64,000 nt of DNA from Pseudonocardia hierapolitana (GCF_007994075.1 NZ_VIWU01000001.1:1054001-1118000); one strand, 5' to 3'; numbered from the stretch's first letter, positions 32,220 through 40,578 are shown. The notes: a model not told the origin generated them from the sequence alone. Program-made: numbers and translations.

Positions 32220-33464
32220 ATGCCAGCGCCGCCCACCGCCCGCCGCAGTGCCCGCCCCTGGGTCGTCGTTGCCCTCGGGTTCGCCGCGATCGTCTTCGAC
32301 GGCTACGACCTGATCGTCTACGGATCCGCGGTGCCCGCCCTGCTCGCCGATCCCCAGTGGCAGCTCACGCCCCCGCAGGTCGGCGCGATCGGCAGCTACG
32401 CGCTGCTGGGCATGTTCGTCGGCGCCGTCGGGGCGGGCGCGCTGACCGACCGGTTCGGCCGCCGCCGGATGTTCCTGGCCGCCCTGGCCTGGTTCTCGGT
32501 GATGATGCTCGCGGTGGCCGCGGCACCGACGCCGGAGCTGCTCGGCCTGGCCCGGTTCGCGGCCGGGCTCGGCTTCGGCGGTATCGCGCCCATCGCGATC
32601 GCGCTGGTCGTCGAGTGGGCGCCGCCGCGACGGCGCAACCTGCTGAACGCGGTGATGCTCTGCGGGTTCCCGATCGGCGGCGTGCTCGCGGCGCTGGCCG
32701 GGATCGCGCTGCTGGAACAGGCGGGGTTCCGCACGCTGTTCGCGCTCGGCGCGCTCCCGCTCGTGACGCTGCTCCCGCTCGCCGCGGTGCTGCTCCCCGA
32801 GTCGCCGAGCTTCGCCCCGGCCGTCCGCGCGCGCGGCGCCCGGGACCGGGCGTTGCTCAGGGGGCGCGCCGGGGTCGCCCTGGCCCTGTTCGCGCTGGCC
32901 AACGTCGCCGGCTTCCTGCTGGTCTACGGGCTCAACACCTGGCTGCCGCAGCTGATGCGCCAGGCCGGCTACGCGCTCGGGTCGGCGATCGCGTTCCTGC
33001 TGGTGTTCAACATCGGCGCGGTCGCGGGCGGGCTCGCCGGTTCGGCCCTCGCCGACCGGTACGGCAGCCGGTGGGTGGCGACGGGCGCCTTCGCCGCCGG
33101 CGTGGTCTCGATCGGGCTGCTGTCGCAGCCGCTCCCCCCGGTCCTGCTCTACCTGCTGATCGCCGTGGCCGGCGCGGCGTCGGTCGGCACCCAGATCGTG
33201 GTGTTCGGCTACGTCGCCCTGCACTACGACGACGCCCACCGCGCCACGGCGCTGGGCATCAGCACCGGCATCGGCCGGCTCGGTGCGGTCGCCGGTCCGC
33301 TGGTCGGCGGCTACCTGCTCGCGTCCGGGCTCGGGCTGGGCTGGAACTTCGCCGCCTTCGCCGCGGTCGCCCTCGTCGGCGCGCTCACCGCGCTCGCCGT
33401 CCCGCCCCGGTCCACGCCCGCCGCCCGATCCGCGCCGGTCCCCGTCGCCGCGCCGGCGTCCTGA
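32220..33464 (+). CDS. Aromatic acid:H+ symporter-type MFS transporter
   Basis: 414 aa, start ATG preceded by GAGGAGGAG. Helix 1 contains FDGYDLIVYGSAVPAL, the D-G-Y-D signature of the AAHS family (PcaK, BenK, GenK). The loop GALTDRFGRRRMFLAALAWF after helix 2 and the second-half repeat GSALADRYGSRWVATG are standard MFS motifs; about 12 transmembrane segments are visible. AAHS proteins import benzoate-type acids with protons. As first gene of the operon ahead of an acyl-adenylate ligase, it probably takes up the aromatic acid that the pathway degrades. Confidence 0.88.
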   Translation: MPAPPTARRSARPWVVVALGFAAIVFDGYDLIVYGSAVPALLADPQWQLTPPQVGAIGSYALLGMFVGAVGAGALTDRFGRRRMFLAALAWFSVMMLAVAAAPTPELLGLARFAAGLGFGGIAPIAIALVVEWAPPRRRNLLNAVMLCGFPIGGVLAALAGIALLEQAGFRTLFALGALPLVTLLPLAAVLLPESPSFAPAVRARGARDRALLRGRAGVALALFALANVAGFLLVYGLNTWLPQLMRQAGYALGSAIAFLLVFNIGAVAGGLAGSALADRYGSRWVATGAFAAGVVSIGLLSQPLPPVLLYLLIAVAGAASVGTQIVVFGYVALHYDDAHRATALGISTGIGRLGAVAGPLVGGYLLASGLGLGWNFAAFAAVALVGALTALAVPPRSTPAARSAPVPVAAPAS

Positions 33465-33474
33465 GGAGCGTCCC

Positions 33475-35136
33475 GTGATCCCCGAACCCGCTCTCGACCT
33501 GCCCGGCTTCGATCCCGCCCGCGCCGCGGCCTACCGCAGCGCCGGTCTGTGGGGGGAGCGCTCCGTCGGCGACGAGCTGCGCGCGAGCGCCCGCCGCTTC
33601 CCCGACCGTGCCGCCCTGCTCGCGCCCGGCACCCGGCTCACCTACCGCGAGCTCGACGAGCGCACCGACGCGTTCGCCGCCGGCCTGCTCGTCGCCGCCG
33701 GCCTGCGCCCCGGCGACCGCATGATGTTCTCCGCGGGCAACGTCCCCGAGACCGTCGTCGCCTACTACGGCGCGGTCAAGGCCGGCGTCCTGCCGGTCTG
33801 CACGCTGCCCCAGCACGGGCGGCGCGAGATCGGGCTGCTCGCCGCGCACACCGGGGCGCGCGCCCACCTCGTGCAGGCCGACTTCCCCGGCCAGGACCTC
33901 GGCGCGCTCGCCGCGGACGTCGGCCTCGAGGTCGTCGTCGCCCTGCGCGGGCCGATCGACGGCGCCCTCGGCCACGACGACCTGATCGCCGCGGGGTCCA
34001 CGCCCGATGCACGCGCCGCGCTGGACGCGCTGCGGATCGACCCCGACGACGTCGTCGCGTTCCAGCTCTCCGGCGGCACGACCGGCCTGCCCAAGGTGGC
34101 GCCACGGCGGCACCGCGAGTACGTCCACAACGCCGCGTCCTGGGCCGGCGCCCTCGGGATCGGCGAGACCTCGGTGGTGCTGCACGCACTCCCGATCATG
34201 CACAACGCCGGGATCGTCGCGGCCATGCAGCCGGCGCACCTCGCCGGTGCCGCGTTCGTGCTCGCCCCGACAGCCGACGCCGCCACGATCGTCGCCACGG
34301 TGCGCCGCGAGGGCGTCACCTGCATCCCGCTCTCGCCGCCCGCGGTGGTCATCCGGCTGCTCGACCACGCCGCCGCCACCGGGGAGGACCTGCGCGGGGT
34401 CGAGCGGATGTACGTGGGCGGCCAGAAGCTGCCACTCGAGGTCGCCGTCCGGATCGAGCCGGAGCTGGGCGTGCGGTGCACCCAGATGTTCGGCATGGCC
34501 GAGGGGATGTTCCTCGCGACGCCGCCGGACGCGCCGGAGTGGGTGCGGCTGCACACCGTGGGCGCACCGGTCTCCCCGGGTGACGAGGTGCGGGTGCTGG
34601 AGATCGGCGGCGACGGCGAGGTGCCCGACGGCGAGCTCGGCGAGCTGGCCTGCCGCGGCCCGTACACGATCCCCGGCTACTACCGGGCGCCGGCGCACAA
34701 CGCGGCAACGTTCACGCCGGACGGGTTCTACCGCACCGGCGACCTCGCGGTGCGCCACCACGTCGGCGGGCGGGCCTACTACTCCATCGAGGGCCGGATC
34801 AAGGACGTCATCAACCGGGGCGCGGAGAAGATCCACGCCGAGGAGGTCGAGGAGATCATCGTGCGGCACCCGGATGTGCACACCGCCGCCCTGGTGGCGA
34901 TGCCCGACCCAGTGCTCGGGGAGCGTGCCTGCGCGTTCCTCATCCTGGAGCCCGGCGCGGCCCCGCCGACGGTCGCCGGGATCGGGGAGTTCCTGCGCGG
35001 GCAGGGCCTGGCCAAGTACAAGTGGCCGGAGCGGCTGGAGATCGTCGACGAGCTCCCGCTCACCAGCGTGGGCAAGGTGTCGAAGAAGGAGCTGCGGGAG
35101 CGGCTCGCCAGGCCGACCGCCGGGGTCGGGTCATGA
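33475..35136 (+). CDS. Acyl-adenylate/CoA ligase (2,3-dihydroxybenzoate- or salicylate-AMP ligase-like)
   Basis: 553 aa from the GTG at 33475, with GAGGAG six bases upstream. The P-loop SGGTTGLPK is at residues 199-207, followed by a core MFGMAEGMF near 343, YRTGDLAVRH near 421 and the C-terminal LTSVGKVSKKELRERL. The N-terminal AAAYRSAGLWGERSVGDELR and PQHGRREIGLLA strongly resemble aryl-acid adenylating enzymes (DhbE/EntE and the salicylyl-AMP ligase SdgA of a Streptomyces gentisate route, from memory). It should activate an aromatic carboxylate for the CoA-dependent hydroxylase encoded next; the stop overlaps that gene (ATGA). Confidence 0.85.
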   Translation: MIPEPALDLPGFDPARAAAYRSAGLWGERSVGDELRASARRFPDRAALLAPGTRLTYRELDERTDAFAAGLLVAAGLRPGDRMMFSAGNVPETVVAYYGAVKAGVLPVCTLPQHGRREIGLLAAHTGARAHLVQADFPGQDLGALAADVGLEVVVALRGPIDGALGHDDLIAAGSTPDARAALDALRIDPDDVVAFQLSGGTTGLPKVAPRRHREYVHNAASWAGALGIGETSVVLHALPIMHNAGIVAAMQPAHLAGAAFVLAPTADAATIVATVRREGVTCIPLSPPAVVIRLLDHAAATGEDLRGVERMYVGGQKLPLEVAVRIEPELGVRCTQMFGMAEGMFLATPPDAPEWVRLHTVGAPVSPGDEVRVLEIGGDGEVPDGELGELACRGPYTIPGYYRAPAHNAATFTPDGFYRTGDLAVRHHVGGRAYYSIEGRIKDVINRGAEKIHAEEVEEIIVRHPDVHTAALVAMPDPVLGERACAFLILEPGAAPPTVAGIGEFLRGQGLAKYKWPERLEIVDELPLTSVGKVSKKELRERLARPTAGVGS

Positions 35137-36656
35137 GCGTGCGCAGCATCGCGGTCGTCGGAGGTGGGCCCGGCGGCCTGTACGCGGCCCGGCTGCTGCG
35201 GCTCGCCGACCCGGGTCTCGAGGTCGTGGTCCACGAGCAGGGGCTGCCGGAGACGACGTTCGGGTTCGGCGTCGCGCTCGGGGCGCGCACCCAGCGCAAC
35301 CTCGAGGCCGCCGACCCCGACACCCTCGCAGACATCCTCGCGGCGGCCCGGCCGCACGACATGAGCATGCGGGTCGGCGACGCCGTCGCGCGCGTGCCCG
35401 GCGGCAGGCTCGTCGCCATCGCCCGTACCGAGCTGCTCGCCGTGCTCACCCGCCACGCCGAGAAGGCGGGCGTCGACGTGCGCCACGGCGCGCGCGTCGA
35501 CGCCGACGACCTGGACGCGGACCTCGTCGTCCTCGCCGACGGCGTCAGCAGCGCGGGCCGGGGCGCAGGAGCGGCGGGGTTCGGGGCGCGGGTCGAGGTC
35601 GGCGGCGGGCTCTACCTGTGGGCGGCCGCCCCCTTCGCGCTCGACGAGGCCCTCTTCGCGCCCGCGACCACCGAACACGGGACGTTCGTCGCCCACGCCT
35701 ACCCGTACGCGCCGGACCGGAGCACCTTCCTCGTGGAGGTCGACGAGGGCACGTGGCGCCGCGCCGGCTTCGACCGCACGACCGACGCCACCCCCGCGGA
35801 CGGCTCCGACGAAGCGGCGCTGGCCTACCTGTCCGAGGCGTTCCGCGACCGGCTGGGCGGCCACCCGCTGCTCGGCAACCGCACGCGCTGGCTGCGCTTC
35901 CGCACCGTCACCTGCGAACGCTGGTGGCACGGCAACCGGGTGCTCCTCGGCGACGCCGCGCACACCGCGCACTACTCGATCGGCTCCGGCACCAAGCTCG
36001 CGATGGAGGACGCCATCGCCCTGTCCCGCGCGGTGACCGAGGAGATCGACCGCGACACGGCGCTCGCCCGCTACCAGGGCGAGCGCAAGCCTGCGGTGGA
36101 GCGCATGCAGGAGCTGGCGCGCCGCAGCCAGCGGTGGTGGGACGCGTTCCCGGCCCGCGCGCACCTGCCGGTGGAGCAGCTCACGGTCGCCTACATGAGC
36201 CGGGCCGGCAACGTCTCGCTCGAGCGGTTCGCCGCCAGCACCCCCGACGTCGTCCGGGCGGGCCTCGCCCAGTACGCCGGGGTGCCGGAGGCCGCCGTCG
36301 ACCTCGACGCCCCGGTGGCGTGGGTGACCGCGCAGCCCCTCGACGGGCACCCGTGCCGGATCGTCACACGCGCGGCCTTCGCCGACGGCGCGCTGGTCGA
36401 CGTCGACGACCCGGGCGACGCCTGGGGCCCGGCCGCCGATGCGCTCGTCGGGCGGGTGGCGTCCGAGGGGCGCACCGTCTGGCTCAGCGGGCGGGCCGAG
36501 CGGCCGGCCCTGCTGACCCGGCTCGAGCTGGCCGAGCGGCTGCGGCTCGCCGGCGTACGCGTCGTCGTCGCGGGTCCGGCAGGGCTGCTGCCCGATCTGG
36601 CGGCGGGCCTGGCGTCCGGGCGCACCGACCTGATCGCCCTGGAGGCGGGAGCATGA
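35133..36656 (+). CDS. Salicylyl-CoA/anthraniloyl-CoA hydroxylase-like FAD monooxygenase
   Basis: 507 aa. FAD-binding GGGPGGLYAARLLR lies at residues 9-22, followed by EQGLPETTFGFGVALG, the hallmark of the aroyl-CoA 5-hydroxylase/2-aminobenzoyl-CoA monooxygenase group. A second FAD contact, GDAAHTAHYSIGSGTKLAME, begins at 273. These enzymes hydroxylate the ring of a CoA thioester using NAD(P)H and O2. Relatives can be fused to a full Old Yellow Enzyme domain; here only about 130 residues follow (about 375-507), ending LAERLRLAGVRVVV...LASGRTDLIAL, which resembles the final strands of that barrel. The C-terminal part therefore looks like a reduced OYE relic or linker. Overlaps both neighbours. 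Confidence 0.82.
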   Translation: MSVRSIAVVGGGPGGLYAARLLRLADPGLEVVVHEQGLPETTFGFGVALGARTQRNLEAADPDTLADILAAARPHDMSMRVGDAVARVPGGRLVAIARTELLAVLTRHAEKAGVDVRHGARVDADDLDADLVVLADGVSSAGRGAGAAGFGARVEVGGGLYLWAAAPFALDEALFAPATTEHGTFVAHAYPYAPDRSTFLVEVDEGTWRRAGFDRTTDATPADGSDEAALAYLSEAFRDRLGGHPLLGNRTRWLRFRTVTCERWWHGNRVLLGDAAHTAHYSIGSGTKLAMEDAIALSRAVTEEIDRDTALARYQGERKPAVERMQELARRSQRWWDAFPARAHLPVEQLTVAYMSRAGNVSLERFAASTPDVVRAGLAQYAGVPEAAVDLDAPVAWVTAQPLDGHPCRIVTRAAFADGALVDVDDPGDAWGPAADALVGRVASEGRTVWLSGRAERPALLTRLELAERLRLAGVRVVVAGPAGLLPDLAAGLASGRTDLIALEAGA

Positions 36657-37396
36657 CCCACCACCGGATCGGGCTGGTCGTGCCCAGCTCGAACGTCACG
36701 GTCGAGACCGAGATGCCGCGGCTGCTCGCCCGGCACCCGAGCGCGACGTTCTCGTTCCACTCCAGCCGGATGCGGATGCACACCGTCTCGGCCGAGGAGC
36801 TGCGCGCGATGAACGCCCAGCGCGGGCGCTGCGTCGACGAGGTCGGCGACGCCGGCGTCGACGCGATCCTCTACGCGTGCCTGGTCGCGTTGATGGCCCA
36901 GGGCACCGGCGAGCACGTCCGCACCGAGGCGGCCGTGCGGGAGCAGCTCGCCGCCCGGGGCGCGGAGCCGCTCGTCGTCTCCAGCGCGGGCGCGCTCGTC
37001 ACGGCGCTGCGGGCGCTGGGGGCCCGCCGCATCGGGCTCGTCATGCCCTACCTCGCGCCGATCGCCCGGCTGGTCGTGGACTACCTGAGCGCCGATGACC
37101 TCGACGTCGTGGCCTGGACGGCGCTCGAGGTCGCCGACAACGCGGAGGTCGGCTGCATCCCCGGCGACCGCGTGCGGGCGGCCGCGCGCGGGCTCGACCT
37201 CACCGGCGCCGACGCGCTCGTGATCTCGGCCTGCGTGCAGATGCCCTCGCTCGACCTCGTCACCGAGGCCGAGGCCGAGCTGGGCCTGCCGGTGCTCTCC
37301 GCCGCCACCGCAGGCGCGTTCACCCTGCTCGACGGGCTCGGGCTGCCCGTCGAACTCCCGGGCGCCGGCCGGTTGCTGACGCCCGTGACCGTCTAG
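36653..37396 (+). CDS. Maleate cis-trans isomerase (Asp/Glu racemase superfamily)
   Basis: 247 aa. VPSSNVTVETEMPRLL opens the protein, and the two catalytic cysteines fall at C76 (LYACLVALMA) and C194 (ISACVQMPS), the same numbers as I recall for the Nocardia maleate isomerase. This cofactor-free enzyme converts maleate to fumarate in the cytosol, as in nicotinate (NicE) and some gentisate-type routes. Its presence implies that ring cleavage in this operon ends in maleate. The start overlaps the hydroxylase stop; the VOC gene follows after 12 bp. Confidence 0.88.
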   Translation: MTHHRIGLVVPSSNVTVETEMPRLLARHPSATFSFHSSRMRMHTVSAEELRAMNAQRGRCVDEVGDAGVDAILYACLVALMAQGTGEHVRTEAAVREQLAARGAEPLVVSSAGALVTALRALGARRIGLVMPYLAPIARLVVDYLSADDLDVVAWTALEVADNAEVGCIPGDRVRAAARGLDLTGADALVISACVQMPSLDLVTEAEAELGLPVLSAATAGAFTLLDGLGLPVELPGAGRLLTPVTV

Positions 37397-37408
37397 AGAG
37401 GAACCACG

Positions 37409-38026
37409 ATGGAGCACCTCGTCCGCGGCGTCGACCACGCCGCCTTCCCCACCTTCGACCCGGCCGCGACCGTGCGGTTCTACCGCGACGTGCTGGGCTT
37501 CCCGGTCGTCCATTCGATCTGCGCCGCAGGCTGGGGCCGCGAGCAGCACCCGGACTTCATCCACTTCTTCTTCGACATCGGCGGCGGTGACCGGATCGCC
37601 TTCTTCTACTACTTCGGGCTGGAGCCGGTGCACGACCAGCCGCAGGGCGACGCCTACGCCGGGTTCGGCGCCGACGTCCCCGGCTGGTTCGTCGACTCCC
37701 GCCACCTCGCCGTCCACGTCGACAGCGAGGAGCACCTGATGGAGTACCGGCGCCGCCTCGACGCCAGCGACTGGCCGGTGGAGATGCAGGTCCAGCACGA
37801 GACGATCGAGTCGATCTACACGCACGACCCCAACGGCTACATGGTCGAGATCACCCGCGCCCTGCGGCCGGTGACCCCGCAGGAGGACCTCGACGCCGAG
37901 CTGACCATCGAGGCGCTCGTCGAGGTCGCGTCCGGACCGGAGCCGACGCTCGGGAAGCTGCTCACCCGCAAGGCCGAGCTCATCGTCGAGCGCGCCGCCG
38001 CATGGGAGGAGGGGGTGCGCTCGTGA
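37409..38026 (+). CDS. VOC-superfamily metalloprotein, candidate ring-cleavage dioxygenase
   Basis: 205 aa, start ATG with GAGAGGAA upstream. A VOC (glyoxalase/extradiol dioxygenase) fold is indicated by GVDHAAFPTFDPAATVRFYR, DSRHLAVHVDS and NGYMVEITRAL, giving a possible metal triad H10, H99, E147. The C-terminal 50 residues are helical and do not belong to the core fold. VOC proteins include Fe(II) ring-cleaving dioxygenases, isomerases and resistance proteins. No gentisate or catechol dioxygenase is present in the operon, so ring cleavage of the hydroxylated CoA ester or acid is a reasonable but unproven role. The stop overlaps the next gene (GTGA). Confidence 0.8.
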   Translation: MEHLVRGVDHAAFPTFDPAATVRFYRDVLGFPVVHSICAAGWGREQHPDFIHFFFDIGGGDRIAFFYYFGLEPVHDQPQGDAYAGFGADVPGWFVDSRHLAVHVDSEEHLMEYRRRLDASDWPVEMQVQHETIESIYTHDPNGYMVEITRALRPVTPQEDLDAELTIEALVEVASGPEPTLGKLLTRKAELIVERAAAWEEGVRS

Positions 38027-38268
38027 CCACGCTCTACGTGCTCGACGTGCCGGAGAACACCGCCGTGCCGAAGGTGGCGGCGGAGGACCCCGCGGTCACC
38101 GTGGACCGGGTCGGGCCATACTTCGCGATCAGCGCGCCCGGCACCATCGTCGTCGACCGGCGCGCCACGGGGTGCCGGCACGCCGTCTGGTACAGCTGCG
38201 TCGCCGGCCTCGGCGGGGCGCGGATCATCCAGCACGACAAGGACGCCCTGCGCGTCGAGCCGGCATGA
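38023..38268 (+). CDS. Orphan 81-aa protein in the aromatic operon
   Basis: Starts at GTG 38023 overlapping the VOC stop and ends overlapping the next start (ATGA), with GGGAGGAGG upstream, so it is certainly translated as part of the operon. The sequence TLYVLDVPENTAVPKVAAED, VGPYFAISAPGTIVVDRRAT and RHAVWYSCVAGLGGARIIQH suggests a small all-beta protein with two conserved cysteines. No family is recognised. It could be a subunit, a metallochaperone or a binding protein for the adjacent VOC enzyme or hydrolase. Its tight coupling argues for a function in this pathway. Confidence 0.7.
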   Translation: MTTLYVLDVPENTAVPKVAAEDPAVTVDRVGPYFAISAPGTIVVDRRATGCRHAVWYSCVAGLGGARIIQHDKDALRVEPA

Positions 38269-39518
38269 CCCGCGCCGACGACCGGCTCGGCGCGGGGCGG
38301 CACGTCCGGGGCGAACCGGCCCCCCACGCCACCCGGACCGAGCTCGTCCAGCTGGGCACCGCCGACGGCGCCACGGTGACCGGGACCCTGCGGACGGTGC
38401 CAGGCGCGACCACGGTCGTCTGCATCATGCACCCGCGTCAGGACCAGACCCACCACCCGCTGGTGCCGGCCCTGCTGCACGCCGGGTGCGCGGTGTGGAC
38501 GCAGACCTCCCGCTCACCGAACAACGACATCGCGCTGGTGCACGAGCAGACCCTGCTCGACGTCGCCGCCGGGCTGGCCCACCTGCGGGACGTCGGGTTC
38601 GCGCACGTGGTCACGCTCGGCCACTCCGGCGGCGGTGCGCTCTACGCCTACTACCACGAGCAGGCCGGGCTCCCGCCGAGGCAGCGCACCGCGACCACAC
38701 CCGCCGGCCGCCCGACCGGGCTGCCCGACGCCGACCTGCCGCAGCCGGACGCGGCGCTCTTCCTCGCGCCGCACCCCGGGCCGGGACGCCTGCTGATGTC
38801 GTGCATCGACCCCTCCGTGGCCGACGAGGACGATCCGCTGTCGCGGGTGCCCGAGCTCGACGCGTTCGACCCCGCCAACGGCTTCGCCGACCCCCCGGGC
38901 AGTTCGGCCTACACCGGGGAGTTCCTGGAGCACTACCGGGCGGCGCAGCGCGCGCGGGTCGCCCGCATCGACGCCCGCGCCCGGGAGCTCGCCGCCGAGG
39001 CCGCCGCCGCGCGCGACCGGGCACGCAGCTCCGGTGATCCGCGCGACCGGCGCACCGCGCTGTCTCCCCGGCTGATCACCGTCCACCGCACGGACGCCGA
39101 CCCGCGCACCGTCGACCTGTCCCTCGACCCGAACGAGCGCCCCTACGGATCCCTGTTCGGCCGCCGCCCCGACCTCACCAACTACGGGCTGGTCGGCTTC
39201 GGCCGCATCACGACGCCGGACGCCTGGCTCTCGACCTGGTCGGGCCTGTCGTCCCGCGCCGACTTCGTCCGGTGCGTGCACGGGGTGCGCGTCCCGACGC
39301 TCCACCTCGACCTCAGCGGCGACCAGGCCGCCTTCCCGTCCGACTCCCGGGCCATGCACGAGGCCTACGGCGCCGTCGACCTCACCTGCGAGGTGGTGCG
39401 CGGCACCCACTTCGGTGGGCCGATCGGCCCCGGCGAGCCGCCGGGCTACCGGCTGGCCGGCGACCGGATCGGCAGGTGGCTGGCCGACCGGTTCGACCTC
39501 GCGCCGCCGCGCGCGTAG
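38265..39518 (+). CDS. Alpha/beta hydrolase, candidate thioesterase or ring-fission hydrolase
   Basis: 417 aa. A nucleophile elbow GHSGGG with S121 follows FAHVVTL; the segment RVPTLHLDLSGDQAAFPSDS near 345 would carry the acid and VVRGTHFGGP near 380 the histidine. A long lid insertion (about 145-300), including charged helix LEHYRAAQRARVARIDARAR, separates the two halves. This arrangement suits a bulky substrate such as an acyl-CoA or ring-fission product. As last gene of the operon it may release CoA or hydrolyse the cleavage product to give maleate. Family assignment is good and the substrate inferred from context only. Confidence 0.8.
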   Translation: MTRADDRLGAGRHVRGEPAPHATRTELVQLGTADGATVTGTLRTVPGATTVVCIMHPRQDQTHHPLVPALLHAGCAVWTQTSRSPNNDIALVHEQTLLDVAAGLAHLRDVGFAHVVTLGHSGGGALYAYYHEQAGLPPRQRTATTPAGRPTGLPDADLPQPDAALFLAPHPGPGRLLMSCIDPSVADEDDPLSRVPELDAFDPANGFADPPGSSAYTGEFLEHYRAAQRARVARIDARARELAAEAAAARDRARSSGDPRDRRTALSPRLITVHRTDADPRTVDLSLDPNERPYGSLFGRRPDLTNYGLVGFGRITTPDAWLSTWSGLSSRADFVRCVHGVRVPTLHLDLSGDQAAFPSDSRAMHEAYGAVDLTCEVVRGTHFGGPIGPGEPPGYRLAGDRIGRWLADRFDLAPPRA

Positions 39519-39540
39519 CCGGCTGCGGTGACCACATCGC

Positions 39541-39598
39541 CGATCAAGGGGAAATGGTCGTCAGATGATCTTCGGGAGCGACCATCTGCCCTTGATCG
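39541..39598. repeat. 58-bp interrupted palindrome (possible dispersed element or terminator)
   Basis: Arms 39541-39560 and 39579-39598 pair at 18 of 20 positions around an 18-base loop. The left arm is CGATCAAGGGGAAATGGTCG. The element begins 22 bp after the last gene of the aromatic operon. Its moderate GC and size differ from ordinary terminators here and resemble small palindromic repeats that occur many times in some actinobacterial genomes. The relic at 39565 takes its first codons from inside it. Confidence 0.65.
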
Positions 39599-39813
39599 CC
39601 GCGGTAGGAGCGGGCCGGACGGCCGCGGCGCGACTGCGAAGGGGCCTTTGCGGCACGTGCCAGGTGGGCGTCCTCCAGGGCGAGGTCGACCACCTCGACG
39701 CAGCCCTAACCAAGGCCGAGCGCGAGGCCGGCACCGTGGTGCTCACCTGCTGCTCCCGGTCCCGCGGCGACCGTCTGATCCTCGATCTCCGACCCGGCCG
39801 CGCGTACCGTTGA
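39565..39813 (+). pseudogene. [2Fe-2S] ferredoxin-domain relic of a phthalate-dioxygenase-reductase-type protein
   Basis: 82 codons reading RLRRGLCGTCQVGVLQGEVD, HLDAALTKAEREAG and VVLTCCSRSRGDRLILDL, the C-terminal plant-type ferredoxin domain of VanB/PDR reductases. The CxxC pair and the last cysteine survive, but the first ligand of C-x4-C-x2-C is replaced (L in the ARLRRGLC segment). The FMN and NADH domains (about 230 residues) are missing. The apparent start codon lies inside the palindrome, suggesting that the element marks the break point. Probably non-functional. Confidence 0.7.
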
Positions 39814-39836
39814 CCTGCACCGCGGCCTGTTCCTGC

Positions 39837-40358
39837 TCAGGCCCTGGCCGTGTCGCCGAGCCCGGTGGCGGTCTGTTCGAGCAGAACGTCGGTCGTGTGC
39901 TGGATGTGCCCGGCGAGGACGGCGGCGCCCGCGTCGGAGTCGTGCGCCAGGACGGCCTCGAGCATCGCGCGGTGCTCGCCGGCGACGTCGCGGTTCTCGT
40001 GTCCCAGCGGCACCGACCACCGGCGGTAGAGCTCCGCGGAGTCCCGCAGGGACGCGGCGACGGCGAGCAGGCGCGGGTTCGGGCAGCCGGACAGCAACGC
40101 GAGGTGGAAGGCGCCGTGGGCGGCCGCCCACTCGTCGCTGACGCGGTCCGGGTCGTCGGCCGCCATCGGCGGGGTGCGCTCCAGCCGGTGGTGTGCGGCG
40201 AGGACGTTCGACTCCCACCCGACGCCGCCGTGAGCGAAGGCCTGGCGCAGCACCAGGGTCTCGATCGCGCACCGGGCCTCGGTGAGATGGCGCAGGTCCT
40301 CGACCGACACGGGCACGACGCGGAAGCCGTACTGGGGCTGGGACTCGGCCAGGCGGGC
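39837..40358 (-). pseudogene. 5'-truncated GntR regulator (FCD domain only)
   Basis: The frame from about 40358 down to the stop at 39837 reads LAESQPQYGFRVVPVSVEDL, the wing of a GntR winged helix, then a complete FCD domain (LTEARCAIETLVLRQAF, HGAFHLALLSGCPNPRLLAV, EHRAMLEAVLAHD). The rest of the DNA-binding domain is gone, with a different gene's tail beginning immediately beyond. A GTG at 40316 could still start a 159-aa FCD-only protein, but it would not bind DNA in the normal way. Confidence 0.7.
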
Positions 40359-40369
40359 GGGTCCTGCTG

Positions 40370-40578
40370 AAGATCGACTGGTCCGGTTCCGGACCCTCCG
40401 GGTGGCCCACGTGGACGACGCCTACCTGCCCCATCTCGCCGACGCCGGCGTCGCGGCCGTGATCGTCCGGCCCGACTTCTACGTCTACGGCGGCGTGCCC
40501 GATCTCGCGGACCTGCCCCGGCTGGTGGCAGACCTGTGCAGCGACCTCACCCTCGTACCGGTACCCACGCTCACCTGA
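40370..40578 (+). pseudogene. C-terminal relic of an MhpA-like FAD hydroxylase
   Basis: The frame reads LRVAHVDDAYLPHLADAGVA then AVIVRPDFYVYGGVPDLADL before the stop. The VRPDFYVYG strand is the signature C-terminal thioredoxin-like end of 3-(3-hydroxyphenyl)propionate-type hydroxylases. About 500 upstream residues are absent; the piece abuts the truncated GntR gene head to head. Both breaks lie within about 15 bp, so a single deletion or insertion/excision event probably removed two promoters and gene starts. Confidence 0.65.

Noticed and set aside
34007..36652. Very long rightward frame preceding the maleate isomerase
   Set aside because: It runs through the ligase and hydroxylase genes in a wrong frame; real homology begins only at the ATG at 36653.
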